From the NCBI GenBank assembly GCA_029449235.1, contig JANATG010000009.1, positions 558,001 through 622,000 on the forward strand: a stretch of 64,000 bases of DNA. Reading direction: 5' to 3'. Below, one piece after another: positions 45,320 through 58,161 of this stretch. Position 1 is the stretch's first letter. The number at the start of each line of letters is the position of its first letter. Made by a program: the position numbers and the translations under genes. The notes under the pieces are model-generated. The model had not been told where the DNA came from. It did no database searches and saw only the letters and a program-made list of their open reading frames with translations. This DNA comes from Linnemannia schmuckeri (lineage: Eukaryota > Mortierellomycota > Mortierellomycetes > Mortierellales > Mortierellaceae).

Positions 45320-47546
45320 TTAAAATATGAGGCCCTGGCTTTTTTGTTCTCTTTTGTTTGTTTTTTCACTGGATTTACAAAGCACTTAATCATGCACGGT
45401 TAACACAAAAAACCAACATACTAAATCTAACAGCCAATTGGCATTCAACATGCTCAACCATCATCACGTTGAGACAACTTTTGGGTTTTTCGGCTTGTGT
45501 GGCTTGATGTCTGCCTTTTTACTCCTTTTTTTTCGGCATTTTTATTTGTTGTGGTTGATGATCATCCATCCCCTTCACATAATTTGTGGACCTCTGGCTG
45601 AAGGTCATCACTTCTTTCTGCCATGCGGCGCCCTGCGTTACTGTTTGCTTGCGTTGTTGTTCTTTTTATTTTTGCTGAGCATAAAAAAGGAGGCAACAAA
45701 ACAAAAAGATGCAATCTTGCACGGAAAGCACGCACGAAAAATGATTCCTGTTGGCACACGCTCTCACAAAACATGCACTTCAATGCTTACATATTTACAT
45801 ATTTCCCACCATGCACCTTTGGCGTTGGTCTCCTTTTATGTCTATCTTCTTTAAGCATCGGGAAGTTATTTTGGTCAAACTAAAACAGACTTGACAAACA
45901 AACAAACGAACAAATAAAAAAAAAAAAAAACACGCGAGGTTCCGAATTTGAAATGGATTAGCGCAGTGTGGCCCCTGCCTTGTGTGCAAATCCTTACCAA
46001 TACCCACATCTAAATTTAAAAATTCTCCTCCGTGCGCCGTCTTTTTCATCTTCTTTCGCGCAAACACAAATCAACGAAGAAGCACGAACGTCGATGTCGT
46101 GGTCTATTTTTTTCTTTTGGCACTATGCGCTGAATGGTAGGTCCATGATCGAACCCACCAATCCTCCGACTTATCATTTACCGCCACTATTTTTTTTTTT
46201 TTGTTTTTGTCACGAGTACTCCCAAATAGCCGGCTTGCTTGCCAGCCTAGAGATTTTACGCACCTACGAAGAAAGAGAAAATCCTCCGTGTGGGAAAAAA
46301 TTGCATTGAGCTCGATACTACTTTTACATCTCTAGATCATCAGGATCCTTAAAAACAAGGTCAGTGTTTGTTCAAGGGGTTGAACTTGGTGTGGTGCGCC
46401 GCGCTAAAGCATATTGCAAATCGTTCATTGCCAAGGCACTCTGAACTGTACCTCTACACAATATAAAAAATGCAGTATTCTCGGGTCAAATGGCATAACA
46501 AAATGAAGGCTGTAAAAATTTTAGGCATTCGAAGAGTTTTCGGTATGATCAATCGCTGTTCGAAAAAAAATAATTAGCGGATAGAAAGAGAGGGGATTAT
46601 CATCCGGCGCGCGGTGACACGCATAGAGATGTCGAACGAAAACGCCCTTTGCCGGCCGTTGGTTGGGCATAGCTGCTTTTACGCCACTGAACAGAATAGA
46701 GGAAGAAGAATAACGCGGGATGTGATAAGATAGATCCGTACTATGTCTAGGTTGTAGTCATAGCGCTGGAAAGTGAACAAAAGGTCGTAGTACATAAAAA
46801 TGATCGGGCATCTAACTTTTTGCACAGACTCCTGAACAAAATCCCCAGTGTGGAAGATCCATTTCGCCGCGCAGCGCAGTACTACATTAGCTGTATTCAA
46901 TTTTCCTGGTCTTGCAAAACAACGAAATGAATGAAGATAATGGTATAGTACACGTTTTATTGTAAAGAGACTGAGCGGTATTGCTTCGGACCGGACGAAC
47001 GCGACAAAAAAATAGACATGAAAGAAAGTGAACATGGTCTTTGATGCTTTTTGATTTTGCTTGCTCCTGATGAAGAAAAAAAGGGGGAAAAAGAGGGAAA
47101 GTGATATGGTACAAGGAATGTTGTCTCTTTTTTTGGATGTTGTTGTTGTTGGCGATGTTGTTGAATGAACGAAAAGAGGGAAACTGAAGAAAGGATGCAG
47201 GTGGGCCTAAAAACACATGAATGTGAATGCCCTGACCCCACTGTCCAATGCTTCCCTTTCTTACGCGTTGTTGCATTTTGGTTGTTGTAGGCTTGTTGGT
47301 TGGTTGTTGAAAAGCAGCTCCAGAACTGCTCGATCCTAATGCCTTTTTTTGTTTTTGTTTTTTTTTTGCTGTTCGTTCACCGCTGTTGTTGTTACTAATG
47401 GTGTTAAATGTTTGTTAAGCTCAAGTCTCTGGAGTGTTATCTGTGTTGGTGTTGGTTTTGGTGTTAGCGGTGTTGTCTACAGGTTCACCGGTATGCAAAG
47501 GTCGAGGAAGAGAAGAAGATCGAGGAGAACTAATATTGGCAGAGTC

Positions 47547-48605
47547 TCAACAATCAGGCGCTGCTGCTGCTGCTGCCGATGTGGGTGCCGAGGCTGCCAA
47601 GGCTGCGTTCTGACGAAGTCGTTCCAAGATATGGGCCATGCCTTTCCTGGCCTTGGCTGAGTTGTCCATGAACTTGTTGATACCGAATGCCTCGACTCTT
47701 CCTGTAAGCCCCCACTTGAGTTCACTGATAATCCTTGCCTCTGTCTTGACTTGTGTCCTGTTATGGTAGTAGATAAGGGAAAGAGAAAGGCGGGGGTAAG
47801 TAGGAGGTCCATGCGTACGTTGTGTATGTGTGTGTGTAATTGACAAATACAGCTATAATCCTCCTCCTCCCACGCACACTATTCTTCCCCCGCATTTTCT
47901 GTTCTTTTCACGCCACCCCCAACTCTGCATACAAAGTTGCTGCAATCACATTGTCATCATTGGGCAACAGAACGATAAAAAAAATAGAAGACCGGCTGCT
48001 CTCGCTCTTGGGTCCCTTTTCTTTTTTAACATACCATTTTGAATTCTCGGGATGGACGGTAAAGGTCTGGGTCTCCTCGACTTGCATTACCCTCACGTGG
48101 TTCAAGTTCTTTGTGCGGGTGACCATGGTCTGTGTCCGGGGGTCTACCTCGGACTCTTCAATAATATATGCGTCAGGGTTCTTGATAAGCTACTTGTGAC
48201 AAAAGGGAAGTGAGGTAATAGGGCGATAAGTCAATTGATACCATGGGGAATGAAGGAGGAAAAGTGGGTCAGACGAGCTAGGGAGAGGGGGGTCATATCA
48301 CCGTGGCAGTTTGGGAGAAAAAAATTCATAGCATAAAAGGAAGAGCGAGATCAGAGCTGGACCCGGCAAAGGGAAAGAAGGATAAAAGAAGGACATACCC
48401 CCCGGCCCCATCGAGGGAGGACTCCTTGTTTGAGGATCAGACGAGTGGTGCGGAGGACACCTGTGACGGGGTCGACCTGACGATCGATGACATCGCATCC
48501 GACGACGTGGGATGCGAACGGGTTTGGATACCGGAGCCAGAAGGCGTAGGTGACATTGTCCCAAGCGTGCTCGAACGACGATGTGTGCTGGTAGAACTTG
48601 ACCAT
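47547..48605 (-). CDS. UPS1: Ups1/PRELI-family mitochondrial phospholipid-transfer protein
   Basis: Three exons (48605-48399, 48189-48035 and 47757-47547) join to about 190 residues, the normal length. The PRELI/MSF1 domain covers almost all of it: WDNVTYAFWLRYPNPFASHV, GVLRTTRLILKQGVLPRWG, IIEESEVDPRTQTMVTRTKN, LNHVRVMQVEETQTF, and a C-terminal helix KARKGMAHILERL. These match Ups1 better than Ups2 by LRTTRL and the KNLNH block. With Mdm35, Ups1 carries phosphatidic acid across the intermembrane space for cardiolipin synthesis (family knowledge). The last 15 residues are Ala-rich. Start and frame agree with the conserved N-terminus. It is divergent from HEP1. Confidence 0.92.
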
Positions 48606-49097
48606 TGTGTGTGCTTATGTTTTATATGTATGAGTGTGTGTTGTGTCGAGATGTATGTAAGTAAGGTAGAGGGTGTTGAAGAATTGAAGAAGTGACTTTT
48701 TTTTTGTTCTCTGTCCGATGGATCGATAAGAGTGGAAAAGGGAAAGACGGTGCCGGGTTCTCTCTTTCTGGCCAAGAACGAGGGAAAGCAAGTAGTGGAA
48801 AAAGGGAAAATGTACGTCGGGGTTTCTTCCTTCTCTCTCCTTCCGTCCAGTTCACACGAGGGAGTGCTCATCCACAAAAATGGGACTGCGCTATGAATGA
48901 AACAGTGTGGCTTAGCAGTCCTTGCCTTTTTTTCTTTCCTTTCTCGATCTGTACGCGCACACACAAATGAAAAAGAACTGAGAGGAAACTAAAAGAACCT
49001 CCTTCTTCTCTTCTTCTTCACCCCCAACTAATATTCTCAACAAAACCCGGCGACAAAACCACTTCCGCTCACAGGAACTTACAAGAGCACCATAACA
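48606..49097. promoter_or_regulatory. shared divergent promoter of UPS1 and HEP1
   Basis: Only 492 bases separate the two start codons. The interval has T-runs and CT/GA-rich patches but no clear TATA element. Both products act in mitochondria, so common regulation is plausible. Confidence 0.55.
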
Positions 49098-50015
49098 ATG
49101 GCTACAAGGATACTCTTTCTCGCAAGACTCGCACGAGCCCAAGCACCTGCCCGGTCAACGTTCTTTTCCGGTACCAATTCTACCACGGCGGTCCAATGCC
49201 GAAGAATGCTTACGACAAAGACATCCCTGGACACCTCAAGAGCCATGCTGTCCCCCTGGTCCGCCAATCTCAAATCAGGATCCCTCGGATTGACACCATC
49301 AACAAAAAGCGTATCACCAGCAGCAGCACCACGAGTACCCGCCGGATTAGTCATTTTCCGGCCCTACCACGTCACCCTCCGAACCCTCGACCGTCATCAA
49401 CACCTGCCCGGCACTCCCAACAACAACATCGACGACTCAACCACCAAAGCTTTCACACCCACTTCCACCGGTACAACAATCGACGATGATATCCAACCAC
49501 AACAAAAGAACCCAATTCCGCCTAATACCGATCCAAAAGCCCGGATGCTCATCGGATTCACTTGCACAGTCTGCAACCATCGGTCTCACAAGACAATGTC
49601 CAAACACGCCTACGAACACGGCGTCGTCATCATGCAATGCGATCACTGCAAGAACCGTCATTTGATTGCGGATCATTTGGGATGGTTCAAGAATGGTGGT
49701 GTGACGGTTGAGGATTTGGTCAAGGAGCGTGGAGAGACGGTTCAGAAGTTGACCAAGAGGTATCAATTGGTCAAGGATGGAGAGATGTCTTTGGGGACAT
49801 CGGGAGCAGGAGCTGCTCAAGCAACAGGAATTGAGGGAGGAGCAGGGAGCACCACCGCTGGAGATGGAGCTTTAAAGGAAAAGACGGAACTGGAGTTGGT
49901 GTTGGAGAAGGCCTCGGAGGGGATGTTGGAGTGGATTCCCAAGGAAATTCTGGAGCAGGAGGAAGAGCGGATGAAGAAGAGTCAAGAGACTATCGATCAT
50001 ACCAAGAAGGCATAA
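49098..50015 (+). CDS. HEP1: Hep1/Zim17 mitochondrial Hsp70 escort protein
   Basis: A single exon encodes 305 residues. The first 25 residues (MATRILFLARLARAQAPARS) form a basic amphipathic presequence. The DNL zinc finger is at about 150-205: LIGFTCTVCNHRSHKTMSKH, then CDHCKNRHLIADHLGWF. The four Cys are 156, 159, 181 and 184, with the family's Arg, His and Asp (NRHLIADH) present. Zim17 keeps mitochondrial Hsp70 soluble in the matrix and so supports import and Fe-S assembly (family knowledge). It is longer than yeast Zim17: a 120-residue Thr/Pro/Asn-rich spacer precedes the finger, and about 90 residues of Gly/Ala then Glu/Lys-rich sequence follow it. Confidence 0.93.
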   Translation: MATRILFLARLARAQAPARSTFFSGTNSTTAVQCRRMLTTKTSLDTSRAMLSPWSANLKSGSLGLTPSTKSVSPAAAPRVPAGLVIFRPYHVTLRTLDRHQHLPGTPNNNIDDSTTKAFTPTSTGTTIDDDIQPQQKNPIPPNTDPKARMLIGFTCTVCNHRSHKTMSKHAYEHGVVIMQCDHCKNRHLIADHLGWFKNGGVTVEDLVKERGETVQKLTKRYQLVKDGEMSLGTSGAGAAQATGIEGGAGSTTAGDGALKEKTELELVLEKASEGMLEWIPKEILEQEEERMKKSQETIDHTKKA

Positions 50016-50496
50016 AAGAAATATAGACCTTTTTTTTGCTTCTGTTCCTTTGGAGTCATCACAAATGTATGTGAAATCGTGTGTGATTCAAACAAGTTGG
50101 CGATCGTGCGCAATGACAGTGATGAAATCGAATAATTTTATTTGTCAAAAGAATGGCAAAGCATACTCGGAGATTATTAGTGGAAGGGAGGGGAATGCAA
50201 GTACTAGGCTTCTATGGTACAGACGAAATAGCAACAAAAACATCAAACAAAAACAAACAAGAAAAACAATATGAAAGGAATAATCGACTCAAACAGGCAA
50301 ACAAACAGCAATAGCAAAGCAACAATAACAAACAAATAACACAAAAAACAAACAAACAAAACTAAACGACGACAAGAAGAAGAAAAATATAAAAATGTAG
50401 AAGGAAAGGACGCCGGGTTGGGGAAATATGAAGGAGGCAATAGGAGTGGTAGGCAGGCGAAAAGGAAGATGGCTCACGTGTTGCTTGTAGAGCCTT
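50016..50496. other. convergent 3' region of HEP1 and BUB2
   Basis: It is A-rich on the plus strand, with AACA/AAACAAAC repeats at 50230-50365. It probably contains both 3' untranslated regions; no gene is seen. Confidence 0.5.
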
Positions 50497-53400
50497 CTAC
50501 CAGCCAATTTTCTCCGCGACGGTTGGATCATAAGGGTGACGAACCAGAAGGTCATACAGCTCGTCCGGCAAGAGTTTAACCATCCGGATCGTCTCCCTGA
50601 TCACCTTGTCCGCGTCCAGATCCGGGAAGATTCTCAGCAGCTTCATCGGACTATTCGTTGAACAAGCGCGTGCATAATGAGATAGGTAGAAAGTGTGTTA
50701 GTTGGGATATGTCTAATAGCTCACAGCTGCAAAACAATGCATAACGAGAAAGAAGGGAAAAGTGCTCACCTGGCATGACTCATAAGTTCGTCGCGGATCA
50801 AGTAGAGCTGGGCAATGATGCAAATAATATTGAGATGGATGCCCCAGGCGAGTAGGAAATCCCAGAGTTGCATAACTTGATCCAGAGGAGGTGTGCATGC
50901 ACAGATCGTAAGCACCGCTACAGGATGAAAAATACCCACAGGGTACAAGCGATGCAAATGTAACAAGATCATGCATGACAAGAGGTGTTTTTTTTGGCCC
51001 GGTTAGTGAAGGTGACACCTTGGCAGCAATGACAGCAACTAGGAGCATAATTACTTGCACGAATGTAGGGGCGACTGAAACTTACAAGGGAAGGCATAGA
51101 GCTCAGCAGAGAGTCGCTTCAACTTGAGATAATCGTACAACTCAACATCAATCTTGCAAAGACACTCTTCCAGGAGCTAGTTTTTGAATAATAACGAAAC
51201 ACGGAGACAACGTATGAGGTTAGTGATCAGTGATGATCGGTGATCAGTGAAACTAATAAACTCATAAACATAACGCCACCAAAATAAAAATAAAAAAAAC
51301 GCGTCGTCCTATTGTTGTTACCTTGATGCCACAGTGTACGCCTTGGAGGGTTGGCTGGACATAGAGCGGACAACAGTTCTTGATAAAGTTGGAGTAGGAG
51401 TAAAAAGCCTCCATCTCGGTCATCGTGTACAGGAATGGAGCGGCCAGCACATTCATACCCTGTACATATGTAAACGACACATCCGTATCTTGAACCGACG
51501 TTGCTAATTATAAGTTGGTAATGGCAAAGTAACGTCAATGTGAGACTATAAAGAAACGCTTCCATCATTGTAACGCATGCATACATGCATAATGCCTCGT
51601 ACTCTACATCCCTCCGCACACTTATTAGCACACAAAGTAGTAGTAAAAAAATACTCAGCAAACAAGGTAGAGAAAAAGTAGTTATAGTCACTCATTCTTA
51701 CCTTGGGTACTCCAGGCAAAGGCGCATAGGACACGGATCAAACTATCCTCTTCGACCACATCCAAGAACTTGCGGTCCGTCGCCAGAGTCCGGAAAGTGT
51801 CGTTTCGGATCTTGCTATACTCTTGGGGCTTGCCTTGCTTGACCAAGGAAATGTACTCTTGTGCCGAGACATGGTGCACCTCAAGGAGCAACTTCCAACA
51901 CTTGCTTCTGATCGTCGGCTTGTTAGACTTCATCTTTGGCATCGTTGGCTAAAAATTTTATGAAAGACAACATACATACAAAAGGATCGAGAGGAAGGAG
52001 AAGATAGCAGTAAAATATGACCAAAGAGAGAGAAAAAGGGAAAAAAAAGTAAGGCAGATTAGTTTTTGATAACGTGGATTGAGGATGCGGACAAAATATA
52101 AACACCTCCTCCTTCTCCCTCTTCATACCCATAACAGTACAAAACATGCTTATGAAGCGCATTAATTGTTCATTATTAGCACATGCAGGTCGCAATAGTT
52201 GATCCCAACCCCACCTCCTGCTCACTCGTTCACTCCACACCACATACGTCCACGCGGTGTAAAATGAGCAATATAATGTTATGGGTGGGTGCTTGCTGCT
52301 GGAAGTGGTTATATGTGCACTTATGATGAATCTAGCCTCATTTTTCTCTGTTTTTTCACTTAACACAGTTTTTGAGTATTGCGTTGAGAACAAACGATGA
52401 CACCGAACAATGGGGAAAGCAAGTAACAAGAGAGAAGCACAAAAAATATCTCACGGTGTGCAAAGGCCACCTTCACTTTCCCCCTTAATTACACTTCTCC
52501 CTATCTCCCTTCCCTGTTGTGCTTGCACTTCCCGTAAACATTGTTGGTTTTTTTTGGCTCATACCACGGAAGCATTGACCTCACCGCAAGTTCCTGCAAC
52601 CCAAGAAAAAAATATTAAAACGCAACTTCAACTCTGAGTCAAGGATCGGTTCTTTTTTTCTTTGCAAACAAACGGGGGGCAGTGTTAAGGGAGCGATGAG
52701 GAAAGCTATTGAGAAAAGTTAAAAAAGGGACCTCTCAGCCTGTTTCGTATTCAGGGGGACGAAGAGATTGGACGTTTTCCTCCTTAAGTATTATTCTGGT
52801 TTCTCAGGGAACGAATCGCCTCAGCTTCTAGTTCATTTTTTGATGGTTTGGTTTGGTCCTGGGCTCTACCTTGAATGTTTCTCTTCTCACTTTTTTTTGT
52901 CCTACTACAACAAAATCAACAACATCCAAGATAAATTTTTCAAGGGGGTAAAAAAAGATCGAGAACTGAGATGAAAGAAGGATGGAGAAAAAAAGCCCAA
53001 ACAAAGCAAGACGAATGTAAAGTGGGGATGAAAAAACACCTCTGTGTGTGTGGGGAGCAGTAGACAACTAAGCATGCACGGAAACAAGAGGAAAGATAAC
53101 CGAGCACGATCCCTTCCTCTTGTACTACCATAGGAGATGAAGGGGGCTCCCCTTGTGCGCCATGGTCCGAGTCACTCTTTCCTCCATCTGATTTTCTTTT
53201 TTTGAGATGAAAAACACTTACAATCGATGATAGATGAGAAGGAAGAACAAAAAGAGGTGGTTCACACATGCATGACAAAAAAAAAGATAGACCGTTATAG
53301 GAAGAAGCACGCGCAGACTTATAAATGAAACGGAAAAAAAAAAAAAGAAAGAGAGGAAAAAAAGAGAAAAAGTGCACGGGGCCCTCGGTTGAGAGTCCAT

Positions 53401-55369
53401 AGAGTGAACTAACGAATGGAAAAAAATGCACACGATGAACATGATGACAACAACAATGACCAACATGAAAAATATGAGGATAACCCTCCGAGACATGTAC
53501 ACCGACATCGATAACGTCCGTAATACTTCCACTGCATAAGATGAAAGGGATGGGGTAGGAAAAGGGCACCAAAAACGAAGACAAAAAAAGGTTGAACAGA
53601 CACCAAACCATGGGGCAAAAAAAAAAAAAAAAAAAAAATAGGGAGGATAGCAAGCTGTTACAACTGTTTCCAAGGTTATTAAAAGAATACAAAAAAAAGG
53701 ATACAATTGTTGTATGAGATTATTTTTTTTCACTGTGGTACTGTACCTGTTCAGGAATACCGTAAGCGAGAATCAACTGTCGCAATTCATGTAAAGACCC
53801 TGCGATGGCGTCCTCTGTCAGATGCTGTCGTTGAAAAATAGCTTCATATAAAGCAGCTGAGTCTTGAGTCGTCGTCAGTGTCGTAGGTTCAGGACTGTCG
53901 GAGAGAGGAAGAGCTTCGCCGATCGTGTAAGCGCTCTTTTCTTTGACAAAGACAACGGCATTGTCCTCTTCGTCTTTTTGTTTAACTCCTGCAGCAGTCT
54001 CTTTTGAGAGTGAACGAGGACGAACTGCGGGTGTCATGTTCAACAATGCAGCTGTTGCTCTTCCCCCTTCTCCTGCTGCAACAATGCAAGCAGAAGACAG
54101 CTTTTCGTCGTCGAGACGAATGCTGTTGCGAGATCGAGTTGAACACCTGCGCGAACGAGGGGTTGGTGGAGACGATAATACTTCATGGAGATGATGGTCG
54201 GTCACGGTGCTGTCGCTGTCATTCGAGGGATCATGGCTATTGTCGGGCTGGGGATCGCTATCGTTCATGATGATATTGTCGACTTGGGCGGAGGACGAGC
54301 GATGGTGATGGTGATGCTGGTTATGAATGGATTTGAGATGATTTGAAGTGCCGACGGAAATGGTGTTGCTGTTGCTGTTGCTGGCATTACTTTCGACGTC
54401 GGTCCCATCGCTGTTTGATCCTCTACCGTCTGCATTATCCTCCTGGTTTTCCTTGTGCAGTTCAAAGTTGGTGAGCGGATCAAGTTCATGTCGCTTTAGT
54501 TGGTGCTGCTGCTGGGTGGAGGGTTGTTGCTGTTGTGGGGGAAGAAGGTTGTGCTGGAGAGCCCTGGCCTTGACTTTGGCTTTGGCCAAGAGAGAGGAAC
54601 CAACGGTGTAGACCTGGCGCTGGGGCATTGGATCTGGCGAGTAGTAGTAAGAGTTGTGGAGGTGGTGCTGATCAACAACCTTGATGGTCTCAAGATCTTT
54701 CTCTGATGAGTATGAATCTGGATATGAATCTGAAACCGGTGTTGGTACTGCTGGGGCTAGTGATGATGTCGGCAGCGGCGCAGACGAGTCGGTGCCTGAA
54801 CCCACCAGACGAGAGGTCACAGTCGCAGTCGTAGTCGTCACCAACGGTTTGCCTTGACCGACAGCGGCGGTCACACCAACAAGCTGCTTCTTCTCCACAC
54901 GACTGAGGCCGCCGCGTTTGGGTGTGATGGTAGTAGGACTGATGGTGGTATTGGTCTTAGGACTAGTGGTGGTGATCGAAGAAGTGATAGAAGGAGTGGT
55001 GTAGGTGCTGGTACTGGCAGTGGACTTGTTAGAGTGCGTCTGGGCAACGCTGGGGGGTATCCTGATGATCCGCTGTAGCCGGTTCTTGAGCCGGAGTTCT
55101 GTGGGCGAGGTCGTCGTCGTCGTCGAAAAGTCGGTCGCAGTAGTGTTGCCTGTGGCGGTGGTGGTGCTGCCTACTGCTGTTAATGTTGCTGCACTGGTAC
55201 TCGTTGCTGTAACAGTGGCAGTGACGACGGAAGAAGTGATTGCGGATCTGATGAGTCCTGCTTCGAATCCGTTTGGTGAGGTGTGAATCATGTTAGAAAG
55301 GGACAATAATGAAGTAGGGTTGAGATCATCGAGTAGAACCACCTCTGTTCTGTCAGCAATCTCCTCCAT
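50497..55369 (-). CDS. BUB2: Bub2/Cdc16-type TBC-domain GTPase-activating protein with long N-terminal extension
   Basis: Six exons: 55369-53747, 51948-51702, 51503-51322, 51176-51086, 50917-50770 and 50650-50497, about 814 residues. Bub2 with Bfa1 is the GAP for the Tem1/Spg1 GTPase that restrains mitotic exit or septation (family knowledge). The TBC domain runs from about 525 to 800: SLHELRQLILAYGIPEQ, RSKCWKLLLEVHHVSAQEY, the catalytic arginine-finger motif KIRNDTFRTLATD, the glutamine-finger motif YVQGMNVLAAPFLYT, PLYVQPTLQGVH, and LRIFPDLDAD. The LRQLIL...GIPEQ edge of the TBC fold is encoded at the end of exon 1, which ties the 541-codon first exon to the rest. That exon is Ser/Thr/Asn-rich and absent from yeast Bub2 (about 300 residues). 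The separating intron is 1798 bases, far longer than others here. Confidence 0.87.
51949..53746 (-). other. 1.8 kb intron of BUB2
   Basis: The donor is CAG|GTACAG and the acceptor TTTTTAG|CCA, both in phase 0. The interior is T/C-rich in the coding direction with no motif-bearing frame. A 250-codon frame at 52940-53692 is Phe/Ser/Leu low complexity. It could hold an internal promoter for a short TBC-only form beginning at the Met at 51942 (inference). Confidence 0.6.
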
Positions 55370-57322
55370 GAGAGGATGGGGAAGAGGAAGAGAAAGGGAA
55401 AGAGGGGAGAGTGTGGGAGGCTAACCTGAGAGGAGGGGAGGGGAGGGGGGGGGGGGGGGAGGAAGGAAAGGTTGGAAAGGGAAACAAAAGGAGTGGAGAA
55501 GAGTGAAGCACAGAACGAGAGAGAAAAAGAGCAAGAGAAGAAGGGAAAGGAAGGGGAGAAGGGAGGAAGGGAGGAAAGGAAGAAGGGAGACACAGAGCAG
55601 CAAGGATTTTGGAGTCGTAAAAAGGGTGCGTGTATTTGTGGTCTGCTCGCTCTTGTTTTTCTTTGTGTGTGTTACATGTGTGTTATATGTGTGCGGTTGT
55701 TTGAGTGAGCTAATTGTTATTTAGCGTGGTGGAGGTGAAAAAAAAACGACCATGGCAAGGACGGGACGGGATGGAGGATGATGTCGACTACGACGAGAAG
55801 TAGAACAAAAGGGAGGCGAGGACAAGAAGTAACACACACACTGAATATCCACAGTTCATCCACGAAATGGTATACAGCGAGGTGGAAGTGTGTCGAATTG
55901 AATAACAGATTCAACACTGTCTTCAGCGAGCGAGAATTAAAAAAGAAAGGAGTAGGGACAACCACAGGGTCAAGGAGGCGAACGAGTAGAAACTAGTAAT
56001 GATGAATGAAGGAGGACGATTAAAGGGAGACGATCGAGTAAAGAGTACAAAGTGAAATAAGGGAACTTTTCAGCCACCAAGCGATTGGAAAGAACCCATT
56101 GACCAGAAACATTCACAATAAAAGACATTCTGTTCATCAAGGAACGGGGCAAAAAAGAGAAAAAAAGGCCTTGTTTGTTTGTTGAACCCAACTGACCCTT
56201 TGAGGATCTCAGCCTCTCTCTTGTTTCCTTCTACGAAATGCGCCCAGAGGGGAGAAATCGACAAGACAAAAAAAACAAAAAAAAAATACGCACAATTGGA
56301 CCATGGGCCATAAGCCATGGGCCCATCGATCGATGCAACTCAAGGAAAGAAGCAAAGCAACGACAACGCGGAAAAGAAATAAGTAGGGATGGTTTGTGAT
56401 GGTAAAAAAAATGGGAAGGGGTGTGAAAAGCAAAGGAAACACAAAAGAAAACTCAATCAAAAGAAAAAAAGGGTGGCCGTGCAGGCGGTACACTCTCTGT
56501 TGTTTTTTCTCTTCCGCGTCAACAACAAACAACAGCAATAGTCGCCTTCTTTTTCCTATCTCGACTTTTTTCGGTCTTTTTTTTTTGCAGGATACGACGG
56601 TTGAAAGGGAGACGATGACCATTCTTCAAAAGTAGGGGTAAAGAAAAAAAAGGAAGCAAGAGTCGGAAAAGACAGTGATCGATAGACTGAGGACAAAAGA
56701 GAATAGGAAGAAGCACTGGATGCGAAGACTTACGATAGTCAAAGCGAGCTCTTTGAATTGATCGTGGTGTGTACAAGCGTGTGCAGGCGTTTTGGAGCCC
56801 TATTATGAGGAGTTGGTGCGCTAGATATCTTTTTCCTGCTCTCCTCGTGTGAGTATATGTGTGTATGTTGTTTGTGTAGAGATTGATTGAGTTGAGAAGG
56901 AAAGGGTAAAGGTGGATCAAAGAAACTAAGTGAACAAAGTATGGAATAAAAAAAAGGCAAGAGAGCGCGAATGAGTGAAAGAACATTCGTTAACTGGACA
57001 CAAAGAAAAAATAAAGGCAGTTCTGGTCTTTCAAATACCAATTAACAAAACTACCACCACAATGAACGAAAGAATGAACAAAAGGTAAGAAAGAAAGAAA
57101 ATGCACAATCAGGCAAAAGGCAGAAGGCATTAAGTAAACAAGGGTTGAGTAGGTACAATACACCAAAGAAAAAAAATACTGGCAAGGGCTAACCGCGAAT
57201 TGCCTTTGTCTGTTCCCCTCTCTGTTCAGAAGGGACGAGAGAGGAGAGAGAGGAGAGAGAGGAGAGAGAGAAGGAAGAAAAGAGGGGAAGGGAAGAAATT
57301 CCAACAGACCCAGGGGTGCCTT

Positions 57323-57323
<1 letters not shown>

Positions 57324-57358
<35 letters not shown>
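57324..57358. repeat. (CT)n dinucleotide microsatellite
   Basis: A near-perfect TC/CT run in the gene-poor interval; a similar one lies at 59087-59150. Confidence 0.85.
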
Positions 57359-58161
57359 ATTCTCTCTCTCTGTTTTTTTTCTCCTACCTTCTCCCCGTCT
57401 CTCTCGCTCGCTCGCTTTCTCTCCTGTCTCTCTCCTTCTATATCTCTTTTATTACATTTGCCTTCAGTCTGAGTGTGTGTTTTACTTACCGTCTTTGATT
57501 AAAATACAGTAAGGAGACGTTAAATAATAATAATAAAAAAAGGTAAAAGACCAGATAGACAGACCGACTGACAATAAATAAGGCCCGCAGGGCAAAGGAC
57601 GCCTTCTGGAATAAATGGGAGCATGGGCAATACAAATAACGGTGCGATTGCCGATGCAATCGCCTGTCCACCTGCCAGTTTGCCTGCACTGTACGATGGA
57701 CTTCCAGGGGAGAGGAAAGGTGCGTGAGAGACCGTGGCAAGTAGATAGGATGGTGAAGGGTAGAAGAAGTAAAAGGCGATGCATGCTCGCATCAATGAAG
57801 AATGAAACGTAAATGGTGAGGCAAGAGTGCGTTTATAAGAAGGACGACCGGACAAAAGGATGAAAAGGCTGCTTCAATGTGGGCACAAGGTAACCGTTGT
57901 CTTTTGGCGAGACTGAATGGATTCCTGGAACTAGGAGAAAACCTTGAAGTAGTATCTTGAAGTTGTATTCATGTCTATATCTCCTTTAGTGAGAAAGGAC
58001 CCACGTTTTTCCTATATATCAATGCGGCAGGGAGTGAGGGTCAAGTGTGAATTCTCCTTTGAAAAAGAAGGACAAGAACACTGGGACAAGACCATGGACA
58101 TGGCCATTCAGTCGGACAAACTGACCGACAGCCAGCCCATGGGAGTAGGGGTGGTTGGTGA

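Larger units (their letters stand above)
44779..47546. other. 2.8 kb without a supported gene
   Basis: It contains the promoter and probable leader intron of the beta-trefoil-like gene (to about 45000) and a 34-base A-run at 45283-45316. Scattered frames follow (a hydrophobic 138-codon frame at 45438-45854 plus, a 118-codon frame at 46679-47035 minus) that carry no motif and fall in biased sequence. The right end is the 3' flank of the Ups1 gene. Confidence 0.45.

Noticed and set aside
45438..45854. 138-codon hydrophobic plus frame
   Set aside because: No motif or splice partner, in T-rich sequence where hydrophobic codons are expected.
52940..53692. 250-codon minus frame inside the BUB2 intron
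   Set aside because: Phe/Ser/Leu low complexity with no motif. Overlapping frames are equally open.
14956..55369. Mitotic-control cluster: BuGZ, B56 (Rts1) and Bub2 in one window
   Set aside because: The three genes are tens of kilobases apart and interspersed with unrelated genes, so the link is most likely chance.
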